Shown in pieces: positions 12,233 through 24,627 of a DNA stretch of 64,000 nt. A program made the translations under genes and the position numbers. Origin of the DNA: Eutypa lata (taxonomy: Eukaryota; Ascomycota; Sordariomycetes; Xylariales; Diatrypaceae). The stretch spans positions 2,232,001 to 2,296,000 of the forward strand of contig JAKULF010000004.1 in the NCBI GenBank assembly GCA_022661535.1. The letters are read 5' to 3'. How positions within the stretch are numbered: position 1 is the first letter of the stretch; each line of letters begins with the position of its first letter. The notes under the pieces were generated by a model. It was not told where the DNA came from. It was given only the letters and a program-made list of their open reading frames with translations, and did no database searches.

Positions 12233-15200
12233 TTAACGAGGCCGGTTAGGCTTTCGTTTTATGAAAGGATCAGAATCGCTCGAGGGCTTTTTTTGCAGGG
12301 ATTGGGGTTTTGCGGGTAGAGGTCTCGATCCAGGAGGCCTCGAGGATGAGGCTTGAGCATTCGAAGGACCCTGAAGAATAATGTTAGCTGAAGTTTGAGT
12401 AATTTATGTTGCCTCTACTGTCTTGAATATACAAACCTTGGGCGCATTCGGCGGAGCGGACGGCCGAGGGGGCCGGATCGCCGATGAGTTGGTTGGCTGT
12501 GGTGTTGAGATCCCCATTACGGACATAGCAGCTGGATCTAAGGGGCGCGGCGCGGCCCGCGGTCCACTGGGTGGCGGTCTTTTACCAGGCAGAAGACCAC
12601 TTGCAACCTAAGATCCTCACCGTTAGCTATTTTAACAATGTGTAGACTTGGAATTATGTTTGCTTACCTTTTTCGGTGCCTTCCCGGGATCGCCCTCTTC
12701 TCTTGGCCTCTTTTGCCCAGATGTGTGTATGACAGGCCTCTGGTCTGATGTTGGTTGAACCACCGTCTCCCCACGCTCGTTGATAGTGCTGTAGCTGGTC
12801 TGGCTTGCATGGTAACTTGACCCTGGACGTTCGAGTAGAGTGTAGGTTTGGGGTAACTGTTGTGTCTTATGTCTGTTTGATGGAGCCGGCGGTGGAAGAG
12901 TAGATGCATCTTCCATAATCACATCAACCTGTTCTTCTTGCGGTATCTCCACCGGGGCAACGTTATTCATAGAGTGCTCACGCAGTCCAACACCATTGGC
13001 GGTATCAGGATTGCTGAATGTTGGAGCAGGCAATTTGGCTCCAGGTCTGCGGAGGAGTGACAAAACATCACCTGAGGTGTATTGATTTCGTGCCTGAGCA
13101 TTCACGATGAGCTTGTTCCAGAATTCACCTTGGACCAGTGCTCTCGAATCTCCGAGGATCCAAAGAGAAGACCTTGCACGGGTCAGACCAACGTTCATAC
13201 GTCGAATATCGGTCATGAAACCAATACCTCCAGTGGGGCTTGCGCGAACACATGAGAAGATAATGATTTCGCACTCCCTACCTTGGAATGCATCTGTTGT
13301 GTTGAACTCAATATCCTCTCTGATCTTTTCGCCGTACCGTCGGGCGAACTGATCTCGCAGTTCATACAGCTGGGCTTTGTAGGGCGTGATGATACCAATC
13401 TTGCTCTTCAAATCAATACCCGGGTAGTCTGTACGAAATCTCTCGTAGAGTTGCATAGCAACCTTGATCTCTGGAAAGTTGACGAGCGATTGACCTCTGT
13501 GACCCCTTTCCTGGCTACCTTTGACATCGAAAAACCGATAGGGTCCAAGCAAGGCACTTTGATGCCAGGGCTGATGACGAAGCCTACGCATGTCATCGCC
13601 ATCGAGGAGTTTTTTCTCGTAAAACTCTTGACTTGGAAATACACTGATTTCGGGGTGCATACGGTACTGCGTATCAAGCAGATGGACATCATCAGGTTGA
13701 TTCCGTTGCATACGAACGAACAAACTTTGGTCGTATCCAAACCTTGCAGCAGATTGCGAGAGTACAGTGGGTGGAAGCTGCTTCGGGTCACCGACAAGAA
13801 TGCACTTGGAACAGCCATACTTCAATGGAATGAGCGCACTGAGCTCTACACACTGGGCAGCCTCATCTATAATGACTGTCTCAAACTCAACGTTCAAATT
13901 CTTGAACATCTCATGCCCACTTCCGCTGAGGGTCGCGCAAAGGACTTGGGCCGAGTCCAGAATTTCCTGTTGAATTTGGCGACGTCGTAGCTCGTTCTCT
14001 CGGGCAGTTGTAATACCACTATCCTTGTCGGCATCAATCCTGGCGCCGATTTGATGCTGCCGACGCTTTAACTCGTCAAACTGGCGTTGTAGTTGGTTGG
14101 TCAGTTCACGATTCTCGCTTGCCCTCGCTGATTCAAGCCGAGGCCGGAGCTCGGCGACCGATATCTTGATTTCGCCCGCTTCCTTGTGTATTAACTCGCG
14201 CGAACTTGGTCCACCATTTTGATTGGCGGTGCCCTCAACTCGAGCCTTGACCATCTCATCCAAGGTCACATCTTTGACAGCTGTATTGATGGCATCAGTC
14301 CGACCTAACCGCAGAACATTTATCTTATGAAAGGACCCGGTCGTAGACTTTACTCCTGCCTTCAGGCGAAGTACTAGTTCGTCGACGGCAGCATTGCTGG
14401 GTGCGCATACAAGAAGCTTCTTGGATGTTCCAGTACTACCCGGCTTGCTTGGCTGAGGACGCTTGATAGCCGTACCGGTGTTCGCTGTGAAATGACCAGT
14501 GAGTAGAGCACCAACCATTGCTACGATGGTCTTCGTCTTTCCGGTTCCCGGAGGCCCCTGAACTAAAGTGAAGGCATCATTCTCCTTGGCGTTCAGAATC
14601 GCTCTGGCTTGTCCCTGGTTGAGATGATAATTCTGCATGGTCTTGTTCACGGCATCGTCACTGAACTTGAGCATTGGAGAAGGCTTGGCCTCTAGGATTT
14701 CGGGCATTAGGTCGTAATATTGTAGTGACTCGAGGGACGCGTACTCGCGCTCGATCGTGATCATGTTGGTGATTTTGACGGCATACAGCTCTGCTTGGGG
14801 CATCAGCATGGATAGGATAGGCCCAGCTCGTCCACTTATTCTGTACGAGACCTCAAAAGTGCCATTTTTGAATTGGGTCCTCCAAATTCTTGCTAGACAA
14901 TGAGGCTCGTCTGGAGTTTCTAAGGGTTTATTGGCGACTGAAAGCAACACAATATCGCCCTCAGCTAAAAAGTTATCCTTTTTCTGGGCAATGGGCATAG
15001 CCGTGCTGACTTCCATGAACTTGTCAACAGACATCCTGTTCACCACCTTGATATCGAATGGTTTCGCAGTAGACTCGTCCTTGGCCGTCACGAATGACCT
15101 CCACGCCTCGTAAATCAAAAGCGGCAAGAAGGTCTGTTTATACTCCCTGGGATCTCCGTAATTGTCGGATACCTTAGAACATTCTACACCATTGGGGGGG

Positions 15201-18200
15201 TCGTTGCCCTCGTGGAAAATGTCCCACTCGAGAATAGCTTGATGGAGAACGTCCATGGGAGGGATCAACCGTGCTCGCATATCCTTGGCGGAACGCTGTA
15301 TCTTCGTTTTCTTGACGGGACCGCGGTTGAGTTTCATTGGCCCTATCCGCTTGGAAGTATCGTCCCCACGTTTTTTCGCTGTTTGGGCTAGATATGCCGC
15401 ATCGTCATCCGAATCATCGTCATCCTCAGATGAGGAATGAACCATGATTTCACTCTTCTGAGGCGCATGATCTTTGCCCTGTACACCAGAGAGACCGCGG
15501 AGACCGGAGCCCTCGCCAGCCACCAAAGGTTTCGGAGCTCGTAGGGCTTTAGCCCTCGCAATGACTTCCGCGTCCCGCTTGCGCTTTTCTTCAGCCTCCT
15601 TAACACGTTTCTCCTTGATAGATGCTATATTTGCTGCGGAAAATTTGGGGTCTGGCCTTGCCGGTGCTTTTATCGATGGCTTGACTGATGGCCGAGCTCT
15701 CATCTGGTCTAATACTGAACGGGTCTTCTCAGACGATGAATGCGTCAATATATCGCGAAGGTTGTCCCTATTGGAACCTGGCAAAGGCCGTTGTTTATGT
15801 GCCGCCCCTGGCAGCTCCTCGCTAGACTTAGACCATGCATCTAACCTCGTCTGCTTCTTGGGCGCCTCGGCTTTCCTAATGGATAGGATCTGGATATCAT
15901 CATCCCTATCCTCTTCCTCCTCACCTAAAGCCCGTACCAACTCTGCCCGTTGTTGATCGTTCAGGTTTGTGGGTACGGCATAGCGACCGACTGGATTTTT
16001 GATGATAGCTTGACGAATAAAGTTCAAGGGTTTATGAGGAACGTCTAGACTATGCTCCGCAAGACGTCTAAGCAGCTTTCCGAGAACACTCACAATAACA
16101 GTCACGAGATATAGATCCTTTAGCCGAAGCATTCTGACCAGCCCCATGCAATTTTGTCGTGGCTGCTCTAGAGTATCCTTCATGGCTTGCAATGAGTCGG
16201 CGTCACCACTATCTAAAGATGCTTGTACCGATCCTTGACTCAGGGCAGAGGCGATCAGGCCATCCTGAGCCAGTAAAGCATCAGCCAGCTCCATTGCCTC
16301 TCGACAGAAGTTTTTCATGGTCTCCATGTCAATTAAATGGCTCCAGGCTTCTGTCTGATTGAAAGCGTTTTCCAGGAACACCCATTGTGAAGCCCACCAG
16401 TTGGACAAGACCTTCCGTTCTGCAGCGTTCAGGGTCTTTGAGCGAAGAAGACCGGCAGAGAGATCGCAGAGACTGTCGAGGATATCACGGGAGTATCGAA
16501 TAATATGGAATTGTGGGGACCAGAGGTGTGTCTTCTCGTTTATTTCCTCAACTGCCTTTGTGAACGAGGCAAGGACTGGGACGAAATGGAGACCGAGGAG
16601 CTTTACAATTGCATCGCTCCGTCGTTCTTCGTTAGCAACAGTCTTGATGAACGCAGTCCCCGCCTCATTGATAGGATCCTCGCCATGAATCAAGCTTGCT
16701 ACAATAGGTCTGGCTGTTGCAGGATCAGAGCAGAACTGATTTAGCGCGACCTGATCGAATTCGGATAGACGTTCAATCATTCGGCCAGCTACCTGTGCAG
16801 TTTTCTGAAATTCTTTGTTGAACTCTATCCTTGTGGGAGACAGGGTCTTCTTCTTCTCGGGACGAAATATTTCGACGGCGACGAGAGGAGGAATTGCCGC
16901 AAGCATCGCCTTGGCCAAGTCATTTGCTCCTGGCACGAGTTTCTCTAAGAAAGCCTCCCACAGACCAGATGAATTCCGCTCTACCGCATGTTGGACGTGA
17001 CTATCGCTCACATAAATGGCATTAAACTCTTCGGCAATGATACGGGAGTCTAGGGCCAAAGCAGATTTAACAACAGATAATCCAGCCTGCGCCAAAGCCG
17101 TTTGCTGCCATCCTATTTGAGGGAGCTTGGCTAGCTCGACTACCAGTTCCTTCTGCTTCAGCGTCAAATTTAGAGTCTCGTGGGCCTGAACGGCCGTTGT
17201 GGAATTAAGCTTGTAGCTTGGAGAGGCAAAAGCGGCCAATGTTGACGAGAGAGTCTCAGCCGACGCCCGGTAGCATGCCAATTGACCTTCATTGGGAAGA
17301 TTAGGGATGTTGGCATCTTCAAGGAGGTGGCGGACGAGAGAGTCACAGACAACATATTTTTGATGCGTAGTGATGGACTCTACGAATGGTTTCACCCAAG
17401 AAGTGGCTTCCGCTCCTTCTCCCATGACCTGCTCTGACGACTTTAAAAGCAGCTTTTTAAAAGCAGGGCTTCTGAAAACTTGCTCTGCGATGGTAATATG
17501 ACTATAATTGCTGAAAGCGCCCCAGAATGCCTTAGGCGATTTCTGTAAAAGCAAACAAAATGTGCGGATCAGCAACTCCAGGACACGCTCCGAGTCCACT
17601 GTCATATGCTGGAGCATCAGCTCATAGATATCAGGCTGAACATTCATCGCTCGTAACGAGTGGGTAATGAGGTTCTCGTCAAGCGCTTTCAATATGTATA
17701 GAATCCCTTGCCAGAAGAGCTCTATCTGCTTTGAAGACGCTGCCATACTATTTACCTTTTGTATAGCATTCGCGAGGTTGTCCTTCACAGCCCACTCAAA
17801 GTCTTCAGGTGATATGTAAGTCTGCCGCGACCAGGTATAGACAGCGAACTTATTCCGCGTCGGGTTCTCGTCGAAGAGGAAGTAAGTCATGGTGGGCAGA
17901 ACTTCGGCTAGTTTTAAGACTTTCCGTTCCTGAATCTTCTCGAATATGTAGTTGAAGTGTCGGCGATTGTCAGGTATACTGAGGTATGGCATGCAGCACA
18001 GCGCTTCAAAAAGAGCTACGAGCATCTCGATTTTACCCTCTTCAGTGAAGGTCCTCTGGTCGACTGTGCCATTATGTTCTAAGATGAATTGCCGGGCTTC
18101 CTCTAAACCTTTGGTAATTCTATCGAAGTCGAACTCGTTTAGACGCTCTGCCATTTCGGCAATGACGGTATCATCGTAGAATCTTGTTGGGCAAGTTAGT

Positions 18201-18587
18201 ACAGTTCATTAAATAGAACCTATTGGAATTGTGATAGCCTACGTACTCTGATAACCTTTTCAAGAAAGGTCTACGCCCCTTGTGCCAGTTCCTTACACAG
18301 GTGGAACAGGCCTTCAAAAAGGCGCTGCTGCGGTTGTTGAATTCATCGCCAAGGACCGGGGCCGAGCCAGCCGGGAGTCCTAATATCAACGAGCCTTCGT
18401 ATAGCAATTCCATCCTCTTTTTGCCATCTGCGACTCTCTTCTCTTTCTCCGCAATACCAATCTCGCCAGGTTCCTCGAGGTCGTCATAATCCTCATCGTC
18501 GTCATCGGATACTTTAGGACAGCACATATGGCATTCGAGCGGTATATCACGAAGCTCCTCGTAAGTCTTTTCAAGTAAATTCTCCAT
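12233..18587 (-). CDS. SEN1: Sen1-type superfamily 1 RNA/DNA helicase, four exons
   Basis: Nuclear helicase homologous to yeast Sen1 and human senataxin. These act in transcription termination, R-loop removal and non-coding RNA processing. Exons (minus): 18587-18247, 18182-12668, 12607-12437 and 12370-12233, joining to 2,054 residues. The 5' exon is needed: it encodes the conserved start with LECHMCCPKVSDDDDED and CSTCVRNWHKGRRPFLKRL, and splices in frame to FYDDTVIAEMAERLNEFD. The N-terminal Sen1 helical domain is followed by an acidic/basic linker. The helicase core has Walker A GPPGTGKTKT (about residue 1320), VIIDEAAQCVE (about 1553), TQYRMHPEIS, DAFQGRECEIIIFSCVRAS and VGLTRARSSLWILG. 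The last two short exons give a Pro-rich tail ending DPFIKRKPNRPR, the expected Sen1 C-terminus. Nothing is broken. Confidence 0.95.
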
Positions 18588-19831
18588 TGTGAAACTTCCA
18601 AGTCATCGCGGACCTGGACAGGTAGAGAGGTTGGATAGGGGAAATGGAAGAATGGGCTTCCAAGTGAATCGAACGATTGCCAATTCGGAAATCGGTGGCA
18701 ACTATATTCGGGAAGGAGGCACCAGTAATCTTAGATATCTATGCTTCACTATGAATTGTAATGGTTGGCAAACATTGGCGGGGTACCCTTGATAGCTGAT
18801 ACCCTTTGGATGGATAGGTAAGAGGCGCTCAATCGAAGTTTAGCAGCACGTAGGGTATTCGTTGTGGGTTGGCGTGGACAGCAACTAGGTGTAAGTAGGT
18901 AGGGAGGTAAGTAGGTAGGTGTTCGTGACTATGGATCTATCGAGAAAAGAGTGAATATAGTCGCGCAGAAGGTATCACCAAGTTGCTACTAAGATTGATC
19001 AGCTCTTTGAACACGGATAGACTAGAGTAAGAGTCCTGAATCTGTTAGGCGCTCACGTTGCATACCAGCATACTTAAGTATGTATCCTTGCAAGGACTAT
19101 TATGAAAAGTACACCGAACTCTCTGTGTCAAACAAGAAAGATACAACTCCAGCGATTACAACACCTGCCTCTAACATGTAATCTGATCAAATGTTAAGGG
19201 AGGTGGAGGATGGGATGTCTTGCGCGTTAAGTTTCTAGAGACGTGACAGCGCGCCCCCATTTCCCTTATCCAAGCTAGAATAATCCTGATAAGGGTATCG
19301 ATAAAGTAGTTTAGGGCATGCACTAACTACCTAGCGCTATATTCTACCTTTACAGTAGGGCTCAGTTCAGCCTGGCAGCCTGGCTAATGTGGAACCAGCT
19401 GGACAAAGAGACATCGATATGATTGGATCATTCAGTTACCGTACTACATGCATCATGTCTCCATGCTACAGATGTTTGCTCCTCCCTACCTCAAAGGCCA
19501 ACTGTTGTTAGTTCTGCACAGTATATAACTTGATATGATGCAATCGTATTACCAGTAGATGATATCCTTTATCTATGTACTTAGTCTATTGTGTATAGTC
19601 CGCAAGCAAGAACCACATGTCTATTCAGGTAGATAGTGTCCCTAATAGAGTAACCATGAAATAGCCTCCATATCAGCTACATGCTGATCTGTAAAGCAAC
19701 TGACCATCGTGTAAATTTAGCTAGAAGATCAAGGATTCACGATGATAGAGTCCTCTTCTTCGACTCCGTAGCCTCAGAGTCTGAGTCTCAGACTCCAGAC
19801 TTAGAAATACCCCCAGCAGTCCCTAGGCGGA
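18588..19831. other. Spacer between Sen1 and DNA glycosylase
   Basis: Contains the Sen1 5' upstream region and the glycosylase 3' flank. A GTAGGTAGGGAGGTAAGTAGG-like microsatellite sits at about 18893-18921. No gene is recognised. Confidence 0.5.
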
Positions 19832-21871
19832 CTAGGAAGACCCCTCAGGCTCCATGCCACCATCATCTGCCTCTGCCTCTGCCTCTGCCTCTGCCTCGTC
19901 TCCTGCCTCCCCTTTTTCGGCGTCTGCTTCCATGGAGGTCATATCTCCATTGTCGTTATCACCGCGTCTCACACCAAGTGTTGCCGCTTCTGCAGTAACA
20001 GCTATGCCCCCTTCGATTCCATCAAGACCATCAGCGTCTTCATCCTTGATCGGAGTATCTTCTTCCTTCATATCACCACCACCATCGCCATCTAGCTCAT
20101 CTTCCTCGGCATCCACTTTCTTCTTCTTCGTACTAGGCTTCGGCTTTGCCTTAGACTGGCGTTTGTCGAACCGATCGAGGAGGTGTTCAAGGGGACAAAC
20201 AAGTGTCTTCCACTCCTCAGTTCCCTCCACAGTGTGTCTTCTACACTTTCCACAAGTCTTGCCATGGCGAATGAAGAGTTGATGTAAGCCGTACTTGAGG
20301 TGATCAGGGCATCTTACTTCAAGGTGGCTGAAGACATCATCGATCGTAGCCTTTTCCGGGACCCATCTTAACCATCTAGAGAATTTGTCCACGTGAGTAT
20401 CGACTGCGAAGCATGGTCTCTGTAGGCAGAATAGTATGACACACGCTGAAGTCTTCACACCAACACCCGGGTATTTGGTGAATTCCTTCATGGCTTCGTC
20501 AACGGAGAGATCACGGATATGATCAAGGGATAGGATATTCTTCTCGACCTTCAGGATCTCGAGATCCTTCTGGCCCTTCGTCTTGACCGACGCCCCAACT
20601 ACGGATGCTTCGACACCTGTCTTGCGCTCTTGTAGATAAGCATCACGTCGTTCGACCATCTCCTGGTAAACCATGTCAAGAATTGATTTTATGCTCTTGG
20701 CCTTGTTGTTCCCCAAGCCTCCAACTCGAATCGCATCAATGACATCCTCGATGGAAGATAATCTGGCCTTGTTCCAGTCAATACTCCCCTTCCCTATTCC
20801 ATCTTCGAGGATGCCAAACTTATTCACAAGCCCCTTGATCATCTTGTCTGCGTTGTCAAACGTCGTCGCTCCACTCAAAAGCGTTCGTAACAACGCATCC
20901 AGAACTGAGGGAACCTCACCACATCCAGCAACATCAAGAGATGGAGCGGGAATCACTTCAGGGGCTTGAGGCTTGACATCGTCGTGCATGTCAGCAAGCA
21001 GTCGGTAAACTTCCTCACATTGCGCGGCAGACGGAGCCGCCCATTCTGGGAACGGCGTCTCTCCAGGCATCAGACCATAGGGGTTATCCTTCGTTTTCTT
21101 GGCCTTTCTTTTTTCCTTCTTAGGCTTGGGGTCTTGTTCTGTGGCATTGCCGCTACTAGTAGTCTCATTTCTGATGTGTTGCTTCTGTGGAGGAGGTGCA
21201 GCTTTAGACTCTTGGGCAGCGTCGGGGTTTGGAGCAAGGGCCTTGATTCTCTTTGATCGTCGCAATCCTGTCTCAGGTTCAGGTTCAGCTCCTCCTTCAG
21301 CTGTAGGCTCAGATTCTTTGCTATTGAGCAAATTGTTTGGAGTATGTTGCTTTCGTTTCTTGGATCCGCCGACAGTAAGCTGCCCGGTCGCACTGGTGTT
21401 AGGGCCTGAATTAATAGCAACCGAAGGCGTCGTAACTTCTCCAGCTTTTGCTAATAGTTGAGATGATGGCTTTTCTGTAGTCTCCAACGTCTTGCTAGGG
21501 ATTGTTGGTGTAAGAGTAGTAGTGCTTGATGAACTCTTCGTGGTCGTTGTAGCCTTTGCTGTTGTTAATGGCTGGGTTGATAGAGTCATTGCCCGGGTTG
21601 CTGCTCGCGTTGTCGCTCGAGTCGCCCGAGTTGCCGGTTGAGTCGCCGGTTGACTCGTGGTCTCGGTCGGCCCGGTTACCCCCTGAGTCGTTGACTGACT
21701 CTGTAACGACTGCGAAGACGTTGCCATTGTTGTTGGCGTCTCTTCTGGTGATTGTAGAGTCGGCCCCTCACCTTGGGTAGTACCAAGACCATGAGGCAAA
21801 ACGTCCCAACCGCCTCTGACTGGCACAGCAGTCTTGCGACTACGGCCGCGGCCGCGACCTTGTCCTGACAT
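19832..21871 (-). CDS. HhH-GPD DNA glycosylase (endonuclease III-like), single exon
   Basis: Predicted base-excision repair glycosylase with AP-lyase activity, acting in the nucleus. It is a 679-residue intronless frame. Residues 1-280 are low-complexity (Thr/Ser/Gln, then basic/acidic); the start is followed by an RG-rich GQGRGRGRSRK. The HhH-GPD domain spans about 315-570. The hairpin reads YPGVGVKTSACV with Lys473, followed by VDTHV with Asp491. The 18-residue Lys-Asp spacing equals that of E. coli Nth (K120/D138), so both catalytic residues are present. The cysteines after it (C540, C543, C559) do not follow the usual Cx6Cx2Cx5C iron-sulfur pattern. The C-terminus is acidic, with an (EA)n run coded by a hexanucleotide repeat at 19867-19897. 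The base specificity cannot be told. Degenerate repeats lie upstream (21955-22255). Confidence 0.85.
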   Translation of the reverse strand: MSGQGRGRGRSRKTAVPVRGGWDVLPHGLGTTQGEGPTLQSPEETPTTMATSSQSLQSQSTTQGVTGPTETTSQPATQPATRATRATTRAATRAMTLSTQPLTTAKATTTTKSSSSTTTLTPTIPSKTLETTEKPSSQLLAKAGEVTTPSVAINSGPNTSATGQLTVGGSKKRKQHTPNNLLNSKESEPTAEGGAEPEPETGLRRSKRIKALAPNPDAAQESKAAPPPQKQHIRNETTSSGNATEQDPKPKKEKRKAKKTKDNPYGLMPGETPFPEWAAPSAAQCEEVYRLLADMHDDVKPQAPEVIPAPSLDVAGCGEVPSVLDALLRTLLSGATTFDNADKMIKGLVNKFGILEDGIGKGSIDWNKARLSSIEDVIDAIRVGGLGNNKAKSIKSILDMVYQEMVERRDAYLQERKTGVEASVVGASVKTKGQKDLEILKVEKNILSLDHIRDLSVDEAMKEFTKYPGVGVKTSACVILFCLQRPCFAVDTHVDKFSRWLRWVPEKATIDDVFSHLEVRCPDHLKYGLHQLFIRHGKTCGKCRRHTVEGTEEWKTLVCPLEHLLDRFDKRQSKAKPKPSTKKKKVDAEEDELDGDGGGDMKEEDTPIKDEDADGLDGIEGGIAVTAEAATLGVRRGDNDNGDMTSMEADAEKGEAGDEAEAEAEAEADDGGMEPEGSS
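19862..19915. repeat. CTGCCT hexanucleotide microsatellite in glycosylase tail
   Basis: About five consecutive CTGCCT units plus degenerate copies lie inside the coding sequence. They are read on the minus strand as alternating Glu-Ala (EAEAEAEAEA). Copy number is a multiple of three bases, so length change keeps the frame. Confidence 0.8.
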
Positions 21872-21954
21872 CTCGAAGTGAGTATAACTGACTGTGTTAA
21901 TACCTTGAAAGAATATAGAGTCTATAAAAGGAGATGTCGCCGAATGAGGCGTTA

Positions 21955-22258
21955 TAGGAAAGATGTGGCAGTCGACACCACTTGTAGTAGTTGATAGAAG
22001 GTGTCGATGTAATCAATAGAGATGGTGGTGTGGTTACGACGGCCGATGGAAATTGATGATGGAAAGTTTTGTCGTCGATAGGACGGGAAGGTGCTGATAG
22101 AATAAGTGGTGTGGCTGCCCATGGAGAGTGAGGATGAAAAGTTCTGTCGTCGACAGGAAGGTGCTAACGTAATCAATAGAAAAAGTGGTGTAGTTGCTGC
22201 CGGAAAGTGAAATGAAAAGTTATGTCGTAGATGGGAAGGTGCTAATGAAAGATAAGAT
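21955..22258. repeat. Three degenerate tandem copies, about 75-90 bp, upstream of the glycosylase
   Basis: Each copy contains an AAGTGGTGT..GCTGCC-like part, a GAAAAGTTNTGTCGTCGA part and a GGGAAGGTGCTAA part. Copies start near 22006, 22100 and 22170. The array begins about 85 bases before the glycosylase start codon, so it lies in its promoter or 5' leader. The open frame across it (21952-22176, minus) merely reflects the repetition. Confidence 0.65.
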
Positions 22259-23756
22259 TATCTCTATAAAAAAATGATTAACTTCAATGTCGCCCGGAGG
22301 ACTAGTCAATGATAACATCGACAATAAACCCGCATATCCATGCAATGTTGGTAAGAAGGATTGGTGTTACGATGGTGGACAACAGTTTGCTTCACAACTC
22401 TTTGATAGAATACTCCCCCTCTATTATGACAAGTGGAATTCGCACCTTCCGTCTAAGTCCAAAAATTTGATAGGACCCTTATAAAATGGGTTTAAATGTG
22501 TAGATATTCAATGTTGCTAGAATCATTCATTGCGTAAGGTGTATCAATTCTTTTTAACCCCTATCTTTGTACTTCGGTATTTGTATGGTTTCTTTATGAT
22601 ACGCATCTATCAATTCGATTTGAACTTGGGTCCTTTATCATCTTCCTGTTATTCAAGTCCGCTCCAAATGTCCATTGGCCTATGATAGGAGCCGCGGTAC
22701 CAAGTGAGACCGCATCATAAATCTATAAAAATTGTTGTATGTTTTACTGTTCAGATTATGGTTCGTGACTACCCGTCGAAGCATTGCTGCGCACGATGTT
22801 CTCATAAATGATCCGTACTAGCAAGAGATCTTGTATTGTTACCTCACATATTACCCCATACGTCTGTCTATTGTTTGCATTGATGAAATGCCCTGACATT
22901 ATGTGTACATGTTTAGCACAGCTTCAGCAGGGTAGCAAAGCTCCCAATAAGTGACAGTCAAACAGCAAGCTTGTTATTCATGATGTGGTATCTATGACTA
23001 TGTTGTCTATCCAAGCGATTGTTGTTTATGGCACTTCTTTCCTTCAACCATGGAAAGCCATAGCCTGCTAGAGCGCTAGGAGCTTTGGTGGCTTACGCTT
23101 TGGCTTGACTGCATAGTCATTGTCTGCTAAGGTGTGGGCATATTGGATACATTAAAGGGGATTGCCTAAAGTATGGAAGTTAGCAACCTGCTGCCTCCAA
23201 GGTTTCAATGAATGTGAATCCAGTAAACAAAATCCGCATTTGGTCAGAGTATTTTTCTCCGCAGCATATTTCTAGGCAGTCGAACATTTAAAAAGGTAAA
23301 ATCATCATGATAATGCGTATAAGGAACGGAGTATCTGTAGTACAAGGTGTTTTGTGCACAATGGCCAGAAAGCTACGGCTCTGTGAAGGGACAGTTCACC
23401 AGACGCGACTTGCTGAAACCATGCTCCTGCGAAATCCACAGAAGCAACACAAAGCCAACTTGACTACAGCTCACAAATCCTTTGATAGATAATGATTTGA
23501 AATTGACTTACTTGAGGACATTGATAGATGCACTGCGATTGAGTTGAATGGGTGCGCAAAATGAGAAAGACTGATGGGACTGATGATGGCAAAGAAAATC
23601 TTTCTAGACAGCCTAACCTAGATGTCTTTAAATGGTGGGCCAAGTGGAATAACCTTGTCACAAACTAATCTATGATTGGCTGCTTTGCAGTAGGTTAACG
23701 GGGCCTTGATTGTGGACTTCGTATGAACATTTTCCAGCTGTGCAGCTGTCCCCTTG
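22259..23756. other. Spacer without recognisable gene
   Basis: About 1.5 kb of moderately AT-rich sequence between the repeat array and the RIP-degraded element. Short frames at 22287-22484 and 23307-23492 show no domain. I see no gene. Confidence 0.5.
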
Positions 23757-23758
23757 TA

Positions 23759-24627
23759 CAAATCGGGTGTACTAAGTATCCGAACAGCTATAAAATTATA
23801 TAAAAAAATTAATAATTTAATAACGTAATAAGATAACTTTATAAAATTTAAAGTATAATTATTTTATTTATTAACGATTTTAAAAATAATTTTAATTTTA
23901 TAATAAATTAATTTTAAATAATTTTAATTTTAATTTTAAAAGTTAATTTTTTATTAATAAAATTTAACGTATAAATTATTACGGTAAAAAAATCGTAAAA
24001 ATAAAATTCTTGAAGAATAATATTATTTAATTATAAATAAAGTTAAATTTGAAAATAAGAGATTTTTGATATTCGTTTTATATTTTATTTTAATTTTTAA
24101 AACATAAATGTTTTTTTATAAAAATATTTAAAAAGTTTAATAATTTAACGAAATTTAAATATTTTTATTTTAAATTTTATATATCGTTATAATTATAATA
24201 TAAAAGCATAAATTCAAAATTGTATAAGTTTATAAGCATTATTACGTAAGTTATAAAATTTAACTTTATTATTTTAATTTTAATTTTATAAGTTTAAATA
24301 AATATATAAAATTATAAAATATATATTATTAAAATCTTTAATTTTTAAAGAATATTATAACGAAACCCGCTTATTTTTATCATTTTCATTTAAATAATTA
24401 ATTAAAAAGTTATATATTATAATATTTTTAAATTTTTTAAACTTTAATAAAAGATTATAAAAAAAATACTTTTTAAAAAATTAAAACTTTATTATTAAAG
24501 TTTTTATTTTAATTTATATAAAAAGATTAACTTTTTCTTTATATCTTTTTATTTCGTAAAGTTATTTAAGTTTAAATAATTGTTTAACGATTAGTTTGCT
24601 GTCCGGATATTAAGTATACCCGATTTG
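23759..24627. mobile_element. RIP-degraded TIR element, 869 bp, flanked by TA
   Basis: Both ends carry a 30-bp inverted repeat starting CAAATCGGGT (23759-23788 and 24598-24627) that agrees at 26 of 30 positions. TA dinucleotides flank it at 23757-23758 and 24628-24629, as expected for Tc1/mariner-type insertion. The interior is extremely AT-rich. Residual cytosines mostly sit before G or T, and CpA/TpG is depleted, the signature of RIP. No reading frame survives. At 0.87 kb it is shorter than full fungal mariner elements, so it is a deletion derivative or MITE-like copy. Confidence 0.85.

Noticed and set aside
13283..13990. 235-residue plus-strand frame
   Set aside because: Antisense shadow of the Sen1 helicase core.
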